The notes beneath the pieces were generated by a model. That model ran no database searches. It worked only from the letters and a program-made list of their open reading frames with translations, and had not been told where the DNA came from. Shown piece after piece: positions 33,569-41,852 of a stretch of 42,040 bases of DNA (its first letter is position 1; each line of letters starts with the position of its first letter). The position numbers and the translations under genes are program-made. The stretch is from assembly GCA_026398575.1 (NCBI GenBank), contig JAPLSP010000037.1, positions 1-42,040 of the forward strand. Direction: 5' to 3'. The stretch is from Candidatus Sumerlaeota bacterium. Its GTDB lineage: Bacteria > Sumerlaeota > Sumerlaeia > JADFCT01.

Positions 33569-35671
33569 CTACGGCCCAACCGGGCGGCCTTGTTCGTCGG
33601 CTTCGACTTTTGCTTTGAGCTGCGGCGAGGGGCGCGACCAGCCGAGTTTTCGGAAGCGGCCTTCGCCGCCCCAGCAAACGTAGGCGACGTTGACGGCGAG
33701 TGGTTCGTCGCGGAACATCTGGCGCATGAGTGTCCATTTGCGGTCCATCAGCGCGAGGAATGACTTTTTCTCATCAGGCGTCAGCGGCTTGGATTCAGCG
33801 GCGTCGGCGACGCGGTAGCATTGCGCCTGGATGTCGGTGAATTCCAGACCGCGTCGCAGGAAGGCCACGCGGCGGCGTGACGGTTCATCCGCTGCTGCGG
33901 CCTTGTCTGCGCTCTCCAACAAGCCGCGCAGTTCGACGATAACCTCCGGAGTGTAGTGAACCGTGATGCCGCATTCTTCCGCGGCGATGCGATCGGTCAG
34001 TTGTTCGATCCGGGCCAGGTAGCGCTTCGCCTCTTTGGCCGCCGGGCCGAATCCCGCGCGGCAGTAGTCGTCAATCAACTCGTCCACCTTCAGGTCGGGA
34101 TTCCAGTGCAGCTTGGCAAGGACGTAGTAGTTGAGCCCCTGGACGGCCCAGTTGTGCGCGCACGAATCGAAATCGGTACCGATCATCGAGTGATGCGCGA
34201 GATAGCGGAAGTCCTCCGCGATTTTGTGGGGAAAAAGCGCGGGCGTCCCTTCGCGCCGGGCGGATAGCAGCAGGTTTGGGCGCCAGTACATCTTCTGCGT
34301 TACTTTGCTCCAGGCGTCCCAGTCCGCGAGGCCCTGCTTGCGGCGGCTGTCTTGGAGGTAGTCAATATTGACGAAACCAATCACGACACTGGGATGAACC
34401 TTCTCGCGCACGGGCGGCGCGGCGTAGGCGCTGTAGGCATAGCCCGCGAGCAGCGCGTCCGGGAACTGCGCCGTCACCTTTTCGGCGATGGCGTTGTAGA
34501 AGCGGACCGTCCGGTCCGTGAGGGAGACGTATTCGAATTCCTTCGGCGGCTTGGAGGTCCGGTCCCAGAGCATGACCTTGCGCCCCTCGGGCGGATCGAG
34601 TTTCTTGCAGTTTTCGCATAGGCAGAACGAGGCCTGGCCGCCGTCATTCGGGCAGATGGAAACAGCATGTTTGCCGGTGCGCTGGATTTCCTCGATCTTG
34701 TCGCGGGCGATCGCCGCGATCAGGGCTGGGTTCGATTTGCACAGGCGCGCGCGCTCGGGCGTGAGGTTCGTCATGTCGCGCGATCCGTTCGGCTGCAGCG
34801 CGAACCAGTCCGGGTGCTCCTTACCGTATTTGCCCCAGATGTATCCGAAAGCATGTCCCGCCGTAACCCCCAAACTGCCGCCAATCCGCTGCCAGCCAAA
34901 CCAGTTCGGGCTCTTGGGCTCGCTGCCCATGGCGCATTTTCTCGCGGCGTCGTAGTCCTCCTTCTTAAGCCCCAGATGATCCAAGCCAACCTGGAGCCGG
35001 TCGTTGTAACCGACCGACCGGATTCGGCGCTGCTGAATCGCGGGCGTGAATCGAACGTCGAGCGGCGGAACCTGAATCGTGCGGCGTGGCGGCGCGACCA
35101 ATCCGCTTTCGCCCGGCCAGAGGAAGCGGAAGCCGAGAGCGTCTTCAAGAAACGTGGTCACGGCATAATGCGTGCCCATGTTGTCCAGCGGCGTTTTTTC
35201 ATCCGCGCCGAGCAGCGCCAGCGCATTCGGGAAGGTTTTGATGCGAATGCCGCCGGCGCCAAGTCCGTCGCTGGCGCCGCCGAGCTTGCGGGCGAGGTCG
35301 CTCTCGCCGATCAGGACGAACGCCTTCGCTGCAATCTTCCCGGCGGGGAGAGTCACAACGCCGTTGTCCACTTTGGCATTGCCGAGATCGGAGTCTTTGA
35401 CGATGTCCAGTTTTGCGCCGGAAATTCGCTCGATCTGCGCGACGAAGAGCGCAGAAGCCTGTTTTGCCGCACGAGAGGGAGCGGCGGCAATCACTACAAT
35501 CGCCCGGGGCTGCCCGTCGGAAACCAGCGTCAAAGCATTCCCGGTTTGCGCAATGGTTCCAGTGGAAGCCGACTGAGCCGGATCACTCATGAACAGCAAT
35601 ATCAGAAAGCATAACAACGATGACCTCGAAACCCAACGCTGGATCGCGCATTGATACCCGCATTGCCGCAT
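33569..35671 (-). CDS. Exported DUF4838 protein, putative glycoside-hydrolase-like enzyme
   Basis: The product has 700 residues. Aaaggag lies 8 bases before the ATG. A signal peptide ends near residue 34 (FLILLFMSDPAQSA). The N-terminal 200 residues resemble the alpha-glucuronidase-type N-domain: a CHB-like stretch with AALFVAQIERISGAKL-type text, then GTHYAVTTFLEDALGFRFLWPGE-type text. The central part is typical DUF4838: EHPDWFAL, then ICPNDGGQASFCLCENC with clustered Cys that may bind metal, and YSAYAAPP. The C-terminus is helical. Family function is not settled; the resemblance to alpha-glucuronidases suggests polysaccharide-related hydrolysis in the periplasm. The gene stands alone, with hairpin repeats on both sides. 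Confidence 0.85.
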   Translation of the reverse strand: MRQCGYQCAIQRWVSRSSLLCFLILLFMSDPAQSASTGTIAQTGNALTLVSDGQPRAIVVIAAAPSRAAKQASALFVAQIERISGAKLDIVKDSDLGNAKVDNGVVTLPAGKIAAKAFVLIGESDLARKLGGASDGLGAGGIRIKTFPNALALLGADEKTPLDNMGTHYAVTTFLEDALGFRFLWPGESGLVAPPRRTIQVPPLDVRFTPAIQQRRIRSVGYNDRLQVGLDHLGLKKEDYDAARKCAMGSEPKSPNWFGWQRIGGSLGVTAGHAFGYIWGKYGKEHPDWFALQPNGSRDMTNLTPERARLCKSNPALIAAIARDKIEEIQRTGKHAVSICPNDGGQASFCLCENCKKLDPPEGRKVMLWDRTSKPPKEFEYVSLTDRTVRFYNAIAEKVTAQFPDALLAGYAYSAYAAPPVREKVHPSVVIGFVNIDYLQDSRRKQGLADWDAWSKVTQKMYWRPNLLLSARREGTPALFPHKIAEDFRYLAHHSMIGTDFDSCAHNWAVQGLNYYVLAKLHWNPDLKVDELIDDYCRAGFGPAAKEAKRYLARIEQLTDRIAAEECGITVHYTPEVIVELRGLLESADKAAAADEPSRRRVAFLRRGLEFTDIQAQCYRVADAAESKPLTPDEKKSFLALMDRKWTLMRQMFRDEPLAVNVAYVCWGGEGRFRKLGWSRPSPQLKAKVEADEQGRPVGP

Positions 35672-35698
35672 AAAATGCTCCTTTGTTTCATGTCATGT

Positions 35699-35754
35699 AT
35701 CAGCAGAATGATTGAGGGCAGAATCATGATTCTGCCCTCAATCATTCTGCCTGA
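35699..35754. repeat. Long intergenic palindrome (gagggc..gccctc family)
   Basis: A perfect 44-base palindrome is centred between 35726 and 35727, with arms starting agaatgattgagggcag. With a single-base bulge the pairing extends to about 28 bp per arm. It lies 28 bases upstream of the DUF4838 start and also downstream of the 35790 gene. It is the intact relative of the degenerate copy at 27801-27844. Confidence 0.9.
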
Positions 35755-35789
35755 TAAAATGTCAATCACAGCATGTTTATTAGCGCTCA

Positions 35790-36272
35790 TTAGCGTTTAT
35801 TAGCGGTTGCTTGCAGGAATTTGTCATCCTGTTTCACCCGCGCCGCGAGCCATAAAATTACACAACACATTATTATGATGACCGGCCCTTCGCCCAGTTT
35901 CCAAAACAGCGGCATCCCGACCGCGCAATCAATCGCGAGCATCGCCGCGCCAAAGACGATTCCTATTTTTGCAAGGAAGGCTACCACGCGCAGATTGCGG
36001 CGCAGATCGAAGGTCAGATACATGAGCAGCGTTCCCTGCAACGCATAAAACGCCGAAAGCGAGCGCGTCAGGTAGCCCATGATCGGCGCCTCCGGAAGAT
36101 CGCCCATCCCGAGGGCTTTATGGATGATGGCCATCCATTCCTGCGGCATCACAACCGCGCCAATGGCCGTCATCTCCACCAACGCGATGATCCGCAACAA
36201 GGTTCGCAAGTTTTTCTCAGTATTGTTCACGGAATGTGAATTGAGCGGAGATACATAGAATGAGGTTTTCAT
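35790..36272 (-). CDS. Four-TM membrane protein, translationally coupled to the XRE gene
   Basis: The product has 160 residues. Hydrophobic segments lie at about 26-45, 70-90, 97-118 and 125-145, so it should be an inner-membrane protein; I recognise no named family. Its ATG overlaps the stop codon of the XRE regulator gene in the arrangement gtATGA, so translation is probably coupled. Acidic and aromatic loops (MPQEWMAIIHKALGMGDLPEAP) suggest a short periplasmic segment after the first helix. The coupling hints that it is either regulated by, or functionally tied to, the XRE protein. This is inference from position only. Confidence 0.65.
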   Translation of the reverse strand: MKTSFYVSPLNSHSVNNTEKNLRTLLRIIALVEMTAIGAVVMPQEWMAIIHKALGMGDLPEAPIMGYLTRSLSAFYALQGTLLMYLTFDLRRNLRVVAFLAKIGIVFGAAMLAIDCAVGMPLFWKLGEGPVIIIMCCVILWLAARVKQDDKFLQATANKR

Positions 36273-36826
36273 ACAATTGCAGGTTTTTGTTTCTTCTCTT
36301 GTGAGTTGCGATTGTCAAACTTCATTGCCTTCAGCGCGCTACTGATTTTTTTCGCTGCAAGAATCATCTTTCGTTCTTGCGTAAAGATTTTTGGTTGCCG
36401 AATGGCCGGCGAATGCTTGGTTCTTGCAGGAGCGCGATTCAAGGGCATAATCATGATTCGTTCATCGAGCCGCATCATCTGGACATCCAGTTTTCTTCCC
36501 AACGCGCAACAAATGGCAGCCATCGTCTCAACCGTGAAATTCACCGTTTTGTCTTCACGGAGAATCTTATTCACATATTGCCGTGATTTGCCCAGGCGCC
36601 GGGCCAGTTCGCTCTTGGTGATGCCCGTGTCCTCCATCGCTTCATAGATATATTCCACAAAGAGCGATTTTGGGAAATCAGCTGCGAATTCAGGGTCCAG
36701 GTCCCAGTTAATTTTCTCTTCCTGTTCCCACTTGGCGAGAATCTCGTCCGCTGGGCGGATTTTAGCCAATCGCTCGCTGATATAGGAAGGCAGAGAATCA
36801 GCTGCTGTTTTAGTTGCATCAATCAT
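36269..36826 (-). CDS. XRE-family helix-turn-helix regulator, possibly an antitoxin
   Basis: The product has 185 residues. Aaagga lies 7 bases before the ATG. The Cro/C1-type helix-turn-helix is clear at about 68-120: EAMEDTGITKSELARRLGKS, then QYVNKILREDKTVNFTVET. An acidic N-terminal extension (EILAKWEQEEKINWDLDPEF) and a basic C-terminal tail (about 130-185) flank it, making it longer than the usual 80-110-residue HigA type. It should bind DNA and probably autoregulates. A small protein gene lies 16 bases upstream, as in HigBA-like pairs, and a membrane protein overlaps its stop. Whether this is a toxin-antitoxin module or a simple regulator is open. Confidence 0.85.
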   Translation of the reverse strand: MIDATKTAADSLPSYISERLAKIRPADEILAKWEQEEKINWDLDPEFAADFPKSLFVEYIYEAMEDTGITKSELARRLGKSRQYVNKILREDKTVNFTVETMAAICCALGRKLDVQMMRLDERIMIMPLNRAPARTKHSPAIRQPKIFTQERKMILAAKKISSALKAMKFDNRNSQEKKQKPAIV

Positions 36827-36842
36827 TGCATGATTCCTTTGA

Positions 36843-37055
36843 TCAATTCCGAATCTCTACAGATGTGTAATAGCGCCTCTTATAATATTCACACACTTCG
36901 AATTCCCGCTCTTGTTCTGCTAGGCTTGGCTTGGTTTTCCAATGGTCAATTGCCGCCAAAGCATCTGACTTCCCGTCTACGACCAAAGCCATAATACGGT
37001 GTTCGGTTTCTTCGTACGCGGCAACGAAAGGAATATGACGCAGTTCGATAATCAT
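36843..37055 (-). CDS. Small protein upstream of XRE regulator, possible toxin partner
   Basis: The product has 70 residues from the ATG at 37055. A GTG at 37103 would extend it to 86 residues and overlap the preceding gene by 11 bases. Neither has a strong Shine-Dalgarno sequence. The sequence begins IIELRHIPFVAAYEETEH and ends CEYYKRRYYTSVEIRN, with one predicted helix between strands. The length and position, just before an XRE gene with a 16-base gap, resemble host-inhibition toxins of the HigB/RelE type. However, the sequence lacks the full RelE core and I cannot assign it. It could also be a small regulatory or structural protein. Confidence 0.5.
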   Translation of the reverse strand: MIIELRHIPFVAAYEETEHRIMALVVDGKSDALAAIDHWKTKPSLAEQEREFEVCEYYKRRYYTSVEIRN

Positions 37056-37092
37056 GTCAACCCATAAGTTTACATAAAATTTGAAGCCAGCC

Positions 37093-38622
37093 TTATTCTC
37101 CACGCATTTCGAATGCCGCGATGCGCCGCGCGAGGCCGCGATTCAAAAGCCAGGCCATCACGCCGGTGGCGACCAGCCAGAAAAGGCTTCCGACAAAAGG
37201 CAGGAGCGAGGGGAAGTCTATTATAATCGTAATGATAGCGGGAGGATTTTCATATAGCCTGCTTGAGATTGACAATACCTCTAGTTCGATCGCGAAGGAT
37301 ACAAACGCGATGACGATTGGATAGATGAAGGCAAGTATTACCAGGCTCATGTGGCGCCCGATTGTGCCCCCGCGAAATCGCGCGTTTACTGCGAACGAGA
37401 GCCATCCTGCCAGTGGCCATTTCAGAATGTCAGCGAGCACACCGGCGGCGCCCAATATTTCATTCAATTCATCCGAGTCTTTTGTTCGCCAAAAATCCAG
37501 TCCGCTCGTAATACCCCAACGCGCCCAGATGATCCCAAGCGCTATCAGCAGAGCGGGCACAAAGACGCACGTAGGCCACAGCCAATAACAGCGCGGTTCG
37601 TAAAGCAATCCTTCGGCAACTTCGCGCCCTGTCAGCGGCGTCACGCGCAGTTGTGGCATCGTATAGAAGAATAGACGATTTTCCAGCTCACCTGTTCGGC
37701 CTATTGGAAAACTCACAAGATAATACAACCATAGCAATAACCCACCTACGAAAGCTACGGTAGATGTCAGAGCCTCGCTCTTTGCCTTCTTCGGGTTGAA
37801 GTTCTCTGAAGTTATCGGCTGGGCGCCATTGGTGATCACAAATGGAGCGTTCATCACCGACAAAGATGGCATGGCGATATGTTGAAACGATAGCATCGGA
37901 TTGGCGCTGACCGGGGAAGGCGCCATGTTGATCTTCCGAAAATCAAAGGGATCGGATATCTGGACTGAAGCGTCCGCCTGCGGCGCGTAACCCTTGGGAT
38001 TGGGTGAGGGATTGCCGTTGATTTTCCATGCAGGCGGCGCCAGCGCGAGCGCCCGGCTTGTTTCATCCGCAAGAAAAGTGGCCAAATCCTTGCGGCGTTT
38101 TTCCGGAAGAGCCAGATCAACGTATTGCCATGCACGGTCGCCTTCCCACGCAGTTTCTGCGGCCAACACCTGATATTGAGGCATGCCATTGGCATCATGA
38201 CCATGCAATTCCAGATAGTAAAAGCGTTGCATGGCATTCGCATTCGGATTATTGGGATTATCCCGGCCAAAAAGGCCCAGCAGCAGCGCAGGCTTCGAGG
38301 CGTTGGGAATCTGATGCAGCGTATAGGTGGAGGCGTCAAAACCGATTGCAGGACTATTGCCCAGCAGCACGACGCTGGTGGTTGTGGCCGTTGCGGCGTT
38401 ATATTGGCTTAGGAGCGAATAGCCAATCTGCTGGTTTGGATTGCTCGGCGTAAAGACTGAGGACAGGAAAGGCAGAGATGCCAAAATTGGCAAGACCAGC
38501 ATGCCCGCTGACAATAAGAAGACGCAACCTACGAATAGCTTGTAAGAGCGTTTCCTTCCCAAACGCCGCCGTTCGCAATCTAGCGCCGGATTGTCGCCGG
38601 ACGATGGCTCAGAAGCTTTCAT
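37093..38622 (-). CDS. Tandem paralogue A: membrane protein with N-terminal anchor and exported domain
   Basis: The product has 509 residues and is one of three consecutive homologous genes. It has one N-terminal membrane helix (about 26-50), an exported domain of about 220 residues and then about five to six membrane helices. Shared landmarks are SQYNAATATT, STYTLHQIP and DETSRALALAPPAWK in the exported domain, RTGELENRL and MPQLRVTPLTGREVAEGLLY at the membrane side, and a C-terminus ending RRIAAFEMRGE. I recognise no family. It is the most diverged of the three. The 80-base gap upstream is itself similar to the gap between B and C. A signalling, transport or adhesion role is possible; nothing catalytic is evident. 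Confidence 0.75.
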   Translation of the reverse strand: MKASEPSSGDNPALDCERRRLGRKRSYKLFVGCVFLLSAGMLVLPILASLPFLSSVFTPSNPNQQIGYSLLSQYNAATATTTSVVLLGNSPAIGFDASTYTLHQIPNASKPALLLGLFGRDNPNNPNANAMQRFYYLELHGHDANGMPQYQVLAAETAWEGDRAWQYVDLALPEKRRKDLATFLADETSRALALAPPAWKINGNPSPNPKGYAPQADASVQISDPFDFRKINMAPSPVSANPMLSFQHIAMPSLSVMNAPFVITNGAQPITSENFNPKKAKSEALTSTVAFVGGLLLWLYYLVSFPIGRTGELENRLFFYTMPQLRVTPLTGREVAEGLLYEPRCYWLWPTCVFVPALLIALGIIWARWGITSGLDFWRTKDSDELNEILGAAGVLADILKWPLAGWLSFAVNARFRGGTIGRHMSLVILAFIYPIVIAFVSFAIELEVLSISSRLYENPPAIITIIIDFPSLLPFVGSLFWLVATGVMAWLLNRGLARRIAAFEMRGE

Positions 38623-38702
38623 CGGAACGCGCGATCCTCTCGTGCATATTGGCTACTTTGCATGAGCGTTCCATCCTTGCGCGAAAAAAACATCAGACGC
38701 CA
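38623..38702 (-). repeat. Conserved intergenic block between paralogues (copy 2)
   Basis: This is the counterpart of 40236-40313. It differs at scattered positions but keeps gcgcgatcctct, gcatattggc, catgag and ccttgcgcgaaa. A partial match (gcgcgtgattcctctct) also precedes paralogue C at about 41859. Confidence 0.75.
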
Positions 38703-40235
38703 CTATTCCCCCCGCAGTTCAAACGCCGCGATGCGCCGGCCCAGGCCGCGGTTTAAAAGCCATGCCAGCACGGCAGTGACGATCAGCCAGAAGAGGTTTA
38801 GGATGAATGGCATGATCGCGACATAAATCATTATCACCATATTGGAATTGCCGCTCATCGAAGCAGGACCGCCCATCAACAGCATTATTGCCATACTGGT
38901 AAGAGAAGAGCTTATGAAAATAATTATCGGATAGCCGAATGCAAAAACAATCACGCTTGCATAGCGTGCCAGCGCGTTGCCGCTCCATCGCGCGGCAATG
39001 GCAAAGGACAGCCATCCGGCCAAAGGCCATTTCAGCGGCCCCAGCAGCATCTGGGCGGCAAAAAGCGCAGTGATCAGACCAGAGACCGGCGCTCCTTGAG
39101 AAAACACTGCCGTCATCATGCCCCAGCGCGCCCAGATCACCACGAGCGCGATCAGCATCGCGGGCACAAACACGCAAACCGGCCACAGCCAGTAGCGGCG
39201 CGGCGCATGCAGCAATCCTTCGGCGATATCGCAGTCCGTCACCAGCGTCACGCGCAATTGCGGCAAAGTATAATTGACCAGACGGCTTCCCAGTTCGCCC
39301 GTGCGGCGCGTTGGAAAACTGATGAGATAATACAGCCACAACAGGAACGAGCCGAGGTAGGCCACGATATAGCTGAATGCCAGGCTCATCTCCGCGTCTG
39401 GATCAGGATTCGTCCGTCTCATCATGCCTGTGATCGGAAGCGCGCCATTGGAAACCACGTAAGGCACATTCTGCGTCGCACGGTTCATCGTATTAATGTA
39501 GCTGGCCGCGCTTATGGGATTGGCGCCGGTTTGGACAGGCTCGACTTTTATCTCCCGGTTATTGTAGAGGTCGGTTATCGTAAAGAAAGACGTGACCGAA
39601 GGAGTGGGGAATCCAGGGGTTCGGGTTGAAATGTTTTTCCCGGTTTTCCATGCCGCCGGCGCCAGCGCCAGCGCGCGGCTGGTTTCGTCCGCAAGGAGGG
39701 CGGCCAATTCCTTGCGCCGCTTTTCCGGGAGCTTTTTGTCCACGTATTGCCATTCGCGGCTGCCTTCAAAAGCCAGCTCGGCAGCCAGCGTCTGATAGAG
39801 CGGTTTCCCGCTTTTGTCACTGCCTTGCGATTCCATCCAATAGAAGCGCTGGACGGTGTTTGGGCTCCCCACGTCCTGGCCGAAAATTCCCACGAGCAGC
39901 GCCAGGGGCGAAACCGAAGGAATCTGGCGCAGGGTATAGGTGGATGTATCGAGAACAACCATCGGCCCGGAGACATACTGCACCACGCTGACGGTCGTGG
40001 CCGTCGCGGCGTTGTACTGGCTTTGCAGCGCATACTTCGGCGCGGCGGATGGTCTGTTGGAGGAGGGATTGAATGCGCGATAAATTCGCGGTCCGGCGAA
40101 AGGCACAGACAACGCGGCAACCGCCAGCAAAAAGCAATTGGCCACAAACAGGCGATACGACCACCTGGCCTTCAACCGCCGCTGTTCGCGGTCGAGCAGC
40201 GGATTTTCGCATGACAAGGGCTCATAAGGTTTCAT
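38703..40235 (-). CDS. Tandem paralogue B: membrane protein with N-terminal anchor and exported domain
   Basis: The ATG at 40235 is chosen because its context (gatcgcgcgttccg then ATG) and N-terminal sequence MKPYEPLSCENPLLDRE align with the other two paralogues; the longer frame to 40307 does not. The 510-residue product has the same layout as its neighbours: cytoplasmic N-tail, one helix, a large exported domain with QYNAATATTVSVV, STYTLRQIP and DETSRALALAPAAWK, and a C-terminal multi-helix membrane region. A few segments are specific to B, such as the loop around TITDLYNNREIKVE and a region rich in Met between the last helices. No Shine-Dalgarno sequence is present in any of the three, so initiation may use the conserved upstream block. 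Confidence 0.75.
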   Translation of the reverse strand: MKPYEPLSCENPLLDREQRRLKARWSYRLFVANCFLLAVAALSVPFAGPRIYRAFNPSSNRPSAAPKYALQSQYNAATATTVSVVQYVSGPMVVLDTSTYTLRQIPSVSPLALLVGIFGQDVGSPNTVQRFYWMESQGSDKSGKPLYQTLAAELAFEGSREWQYVDKKLPEKRRKELAALLADETSRALALAPAAWKTGKNISTRTPGFPTPSVTSFFTITDLYNNREIKVEPVQTGANPISAASYINTMNRATQNVPYVVSNGALPITGMMRRTNPDPDAEMSLAFSYIVAYLGSFLLWLYYLISFPTRRTGELGSRLVNYTLPQLRVTLVTDCDIAEGLLHAPRRYWLWPVCVFVPAMLIALVVIWARWGMMTAVFSQGAPVSGLITALFAAQMLLGPLKWPLAGWLSFAIAARWSGNALARYASVIVFAFGYPIIIFISSSLTSMAIMLLMGGPASMSGNSNMVIMIYVAIMPFILNLFWLIVTAVLAWLLNRGLGRRIAAFELRGE

Positions 40236-40313
40236 CGGAACGCGCGATCCTCTCTCGCATATTGGCGGCTTCGCATGAGTGTTCCTTCCTTGCGCGAAAA
40301 ATCTCAAGAGCCT
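40236..40313 (-). repeat. Conserved intergenic block between paralogues (copy 1)
   Basis: About 78 bases between C and B closely resemble the 80 bases between B and A at 38623-38702. Shared phrases on the plus strand include catcggaacgcgcgatcctc, gcatattggc, gcatgag and ccttgcgcgaaaaa. Non-coding spacers are usually lost faster than this, so the duplication is recent or the block is under selection. Confidence 0.75.
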
Positions 40314-41852
40314 TCATTCCCCTCGTGGCTCAAAGGCCGCGATGCGCTGTCCCAAGCCACGGCTCAACATCCAGGCCGCCACGCCCGTAATGACCAGCCA
40401 GAAAAGGCTTTCGGCCAACGGCAGGATCGCGGTGATTATCGGCATGGAATTGGACGGATGATAAGTGGCTGAAAATAACACGCCTGGCATTATCATGATG
40501 GCCATATTGACGAGCATGGAGATGATCACCATGGCAATGGGATAGCCGAACGCAAGAACGATGACGCTCGCATAGCGCCCCATCGAGTTGCCGCAAAATC
40601 GCGCGCCCAGCGCGAACGACAGCCATCCGGCCAACGGCCATTTCAACGCGTCTGCGACGGCGCCGGCGGCTGAAAAAAACGCTCCCAAGCCTGTGGAATC
40701 CGGCCTTGCCATAAAATCAAACCTCGTTATGACGCCCCAGCGCCCCCAGACAATCGCAAGCGCAACCACCATCGCAGGCAGGAAGACGCACGCGGGCCAT
40801 AGCCAATAGCGGCGCGGCGCGTAAAGCAATCCTTCGGCAACGTCGCGGCCGGTCAGAAGCGTCATGCGCAATTGCGGCATGGTATAACTGATCACGCGGC
40901 TTTCCAGTTCGCCCGTGCGGCGCATCGGAAAAATCACGAGATAATACAGCCATAACAAGAGCCCGCCGGCGACGGTCACGATATAGGTCAGAATCATGCT
41001 CATGATCTTATCCGATCTATTCGTCCACATCATTATGCCCGTCGCCGGTTGCGCGCCATTGGTAACCACGAAAGCGGTATTCATCACCGATGTCAACAGC
41101 GCATTAATATGGTCGGCCGAAAGCTTGGGATTGGGGCTGATTTGCGCAGGCGCCACTCGAATGCCCCGGAAATCATAGGGATCGGATATATTGAGCGTGC
41201 GCGGCGCAGGCGGCGCGGAACCCCCAGGATTCCCCGAGGGATATTTCCCGCTGGTTTTCCATGCCGCCGGCGCCAACGCCAGCGCCCGGCTGGTTTCGTC
41301 CGTGAGAAGAGCCGCCAAATCCTTGCGCTGCTTTTCCGGAAGAGACGCATCCACATATTGCCATTCGCGGCTGCCTTCCCATGCCACCTCGGCAGCCAGC
41401 GTCCGATATAAAGGCTTCCCGCTCTTGTCGTAGCCCTGCAATTCCAGGTAGTAAAAACGCTGAATGGCGTCCCGGCCGGCTATATTCAGGCCCCAAGCGC
41501 CCATCAAGAGCGCCGGCTTCGAAACATTGGGAATCTGGCGCAGCGTGTAGGTGGAGGCGTCAATTGCCCCAGCGGGGGAGGAGCTATTGCCCCACAACAC
41601 GACACTGACGGTTGTGGCCGTCGCGCTATCATATTGGCTTTGAAGCGAGTATGTCAGCTGTGGCGTTGCACCGCTCTGCGAGGGATCGAAGGCGCGGTAA
41701 ATCCACGATCCCACGAACGGCACAGACAGCATGGCGGCTGCCAGCAAAAAGACGGCGCCCACGAATATCTTGTAGGACCATTTTTTCGCCAATCGCCGCC
41801 GCTCGCGGTCGAGCAGAGGATTCTCGGCGGACAAAGGCTCATATTCCTTCAT
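40314..41852 (-). CDS. Tandem paralogue C: membrane protein with N-terminal anchor and exported domain
   Basis: The product has 512 residues and is the first gene in transcription order. The N-tail MKEYEPLSAENPLLDRERRR precedes a membrane helix (about 26-50). The exported domain (about 55-270) contains QYDSATATTVSVV, STYTLRQIP, EGSREWQYVD and DETSRALALAPAAWK. After it come several membrane helices with RTGELESR, MPQLRMTLLTGRDVAEGLLY and a terminal RIAAFEPRGE. B and C are closer to each other in the exported domain than either is to A. The gene lies near the right edge; the 188 bases beyond it hold no clear gene. The function is unknown. Confidence 0.75.
   Translation of the reverse strand: MKEYEPLSAENPLLDRERRRLAKKWSYKIFVGAVFLLAAAMLSVPFVGSWIYRAFDPSQSGATPQLTYSLQSQYDSATATTVSVVLWGNSSSPAGAIDASTYTLRQIPNVSKPALLMGAWGLNIAGRDAIQRFYYLELQGYDKSGKPLYRTLAAEVAWEGSREWQYVDASLPEKQRKDLAALLTDETSRALALAPAAWKTSGKYPSGNPGGSAPPAPRTLNISDPYDFRGIRVAPAQISPNPKLSADHINALLTSVMNTAFVVTNGAQPATGIMMWTNRSDKIMSMILTYIVTVAGGLLLWLYYLVIFPMRRTGELESRVISYTMPQLRMTLLTGRDVAEGLLYAPRRYWLWPACVFLPAMVVALAIVWGRWGVITRFDFMARPDSTGLGAFFSAAGAVADALKWPLAGWLSFALGARFCGNSMGRYASVIVLAFGYPIAMVIISMLVNMAIMIMPGVLFSATYHPSNSMPIITAILPLAESLFWLVITGVAAWMLSRGLGQRIAAFEPRGE

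Noticed and set aside
34667..35614. Plus-strand ORF of 315 codons
   Set aside because: Antisense to the DUF4838 gene; its composition is that of a mirrored high-GC frame.
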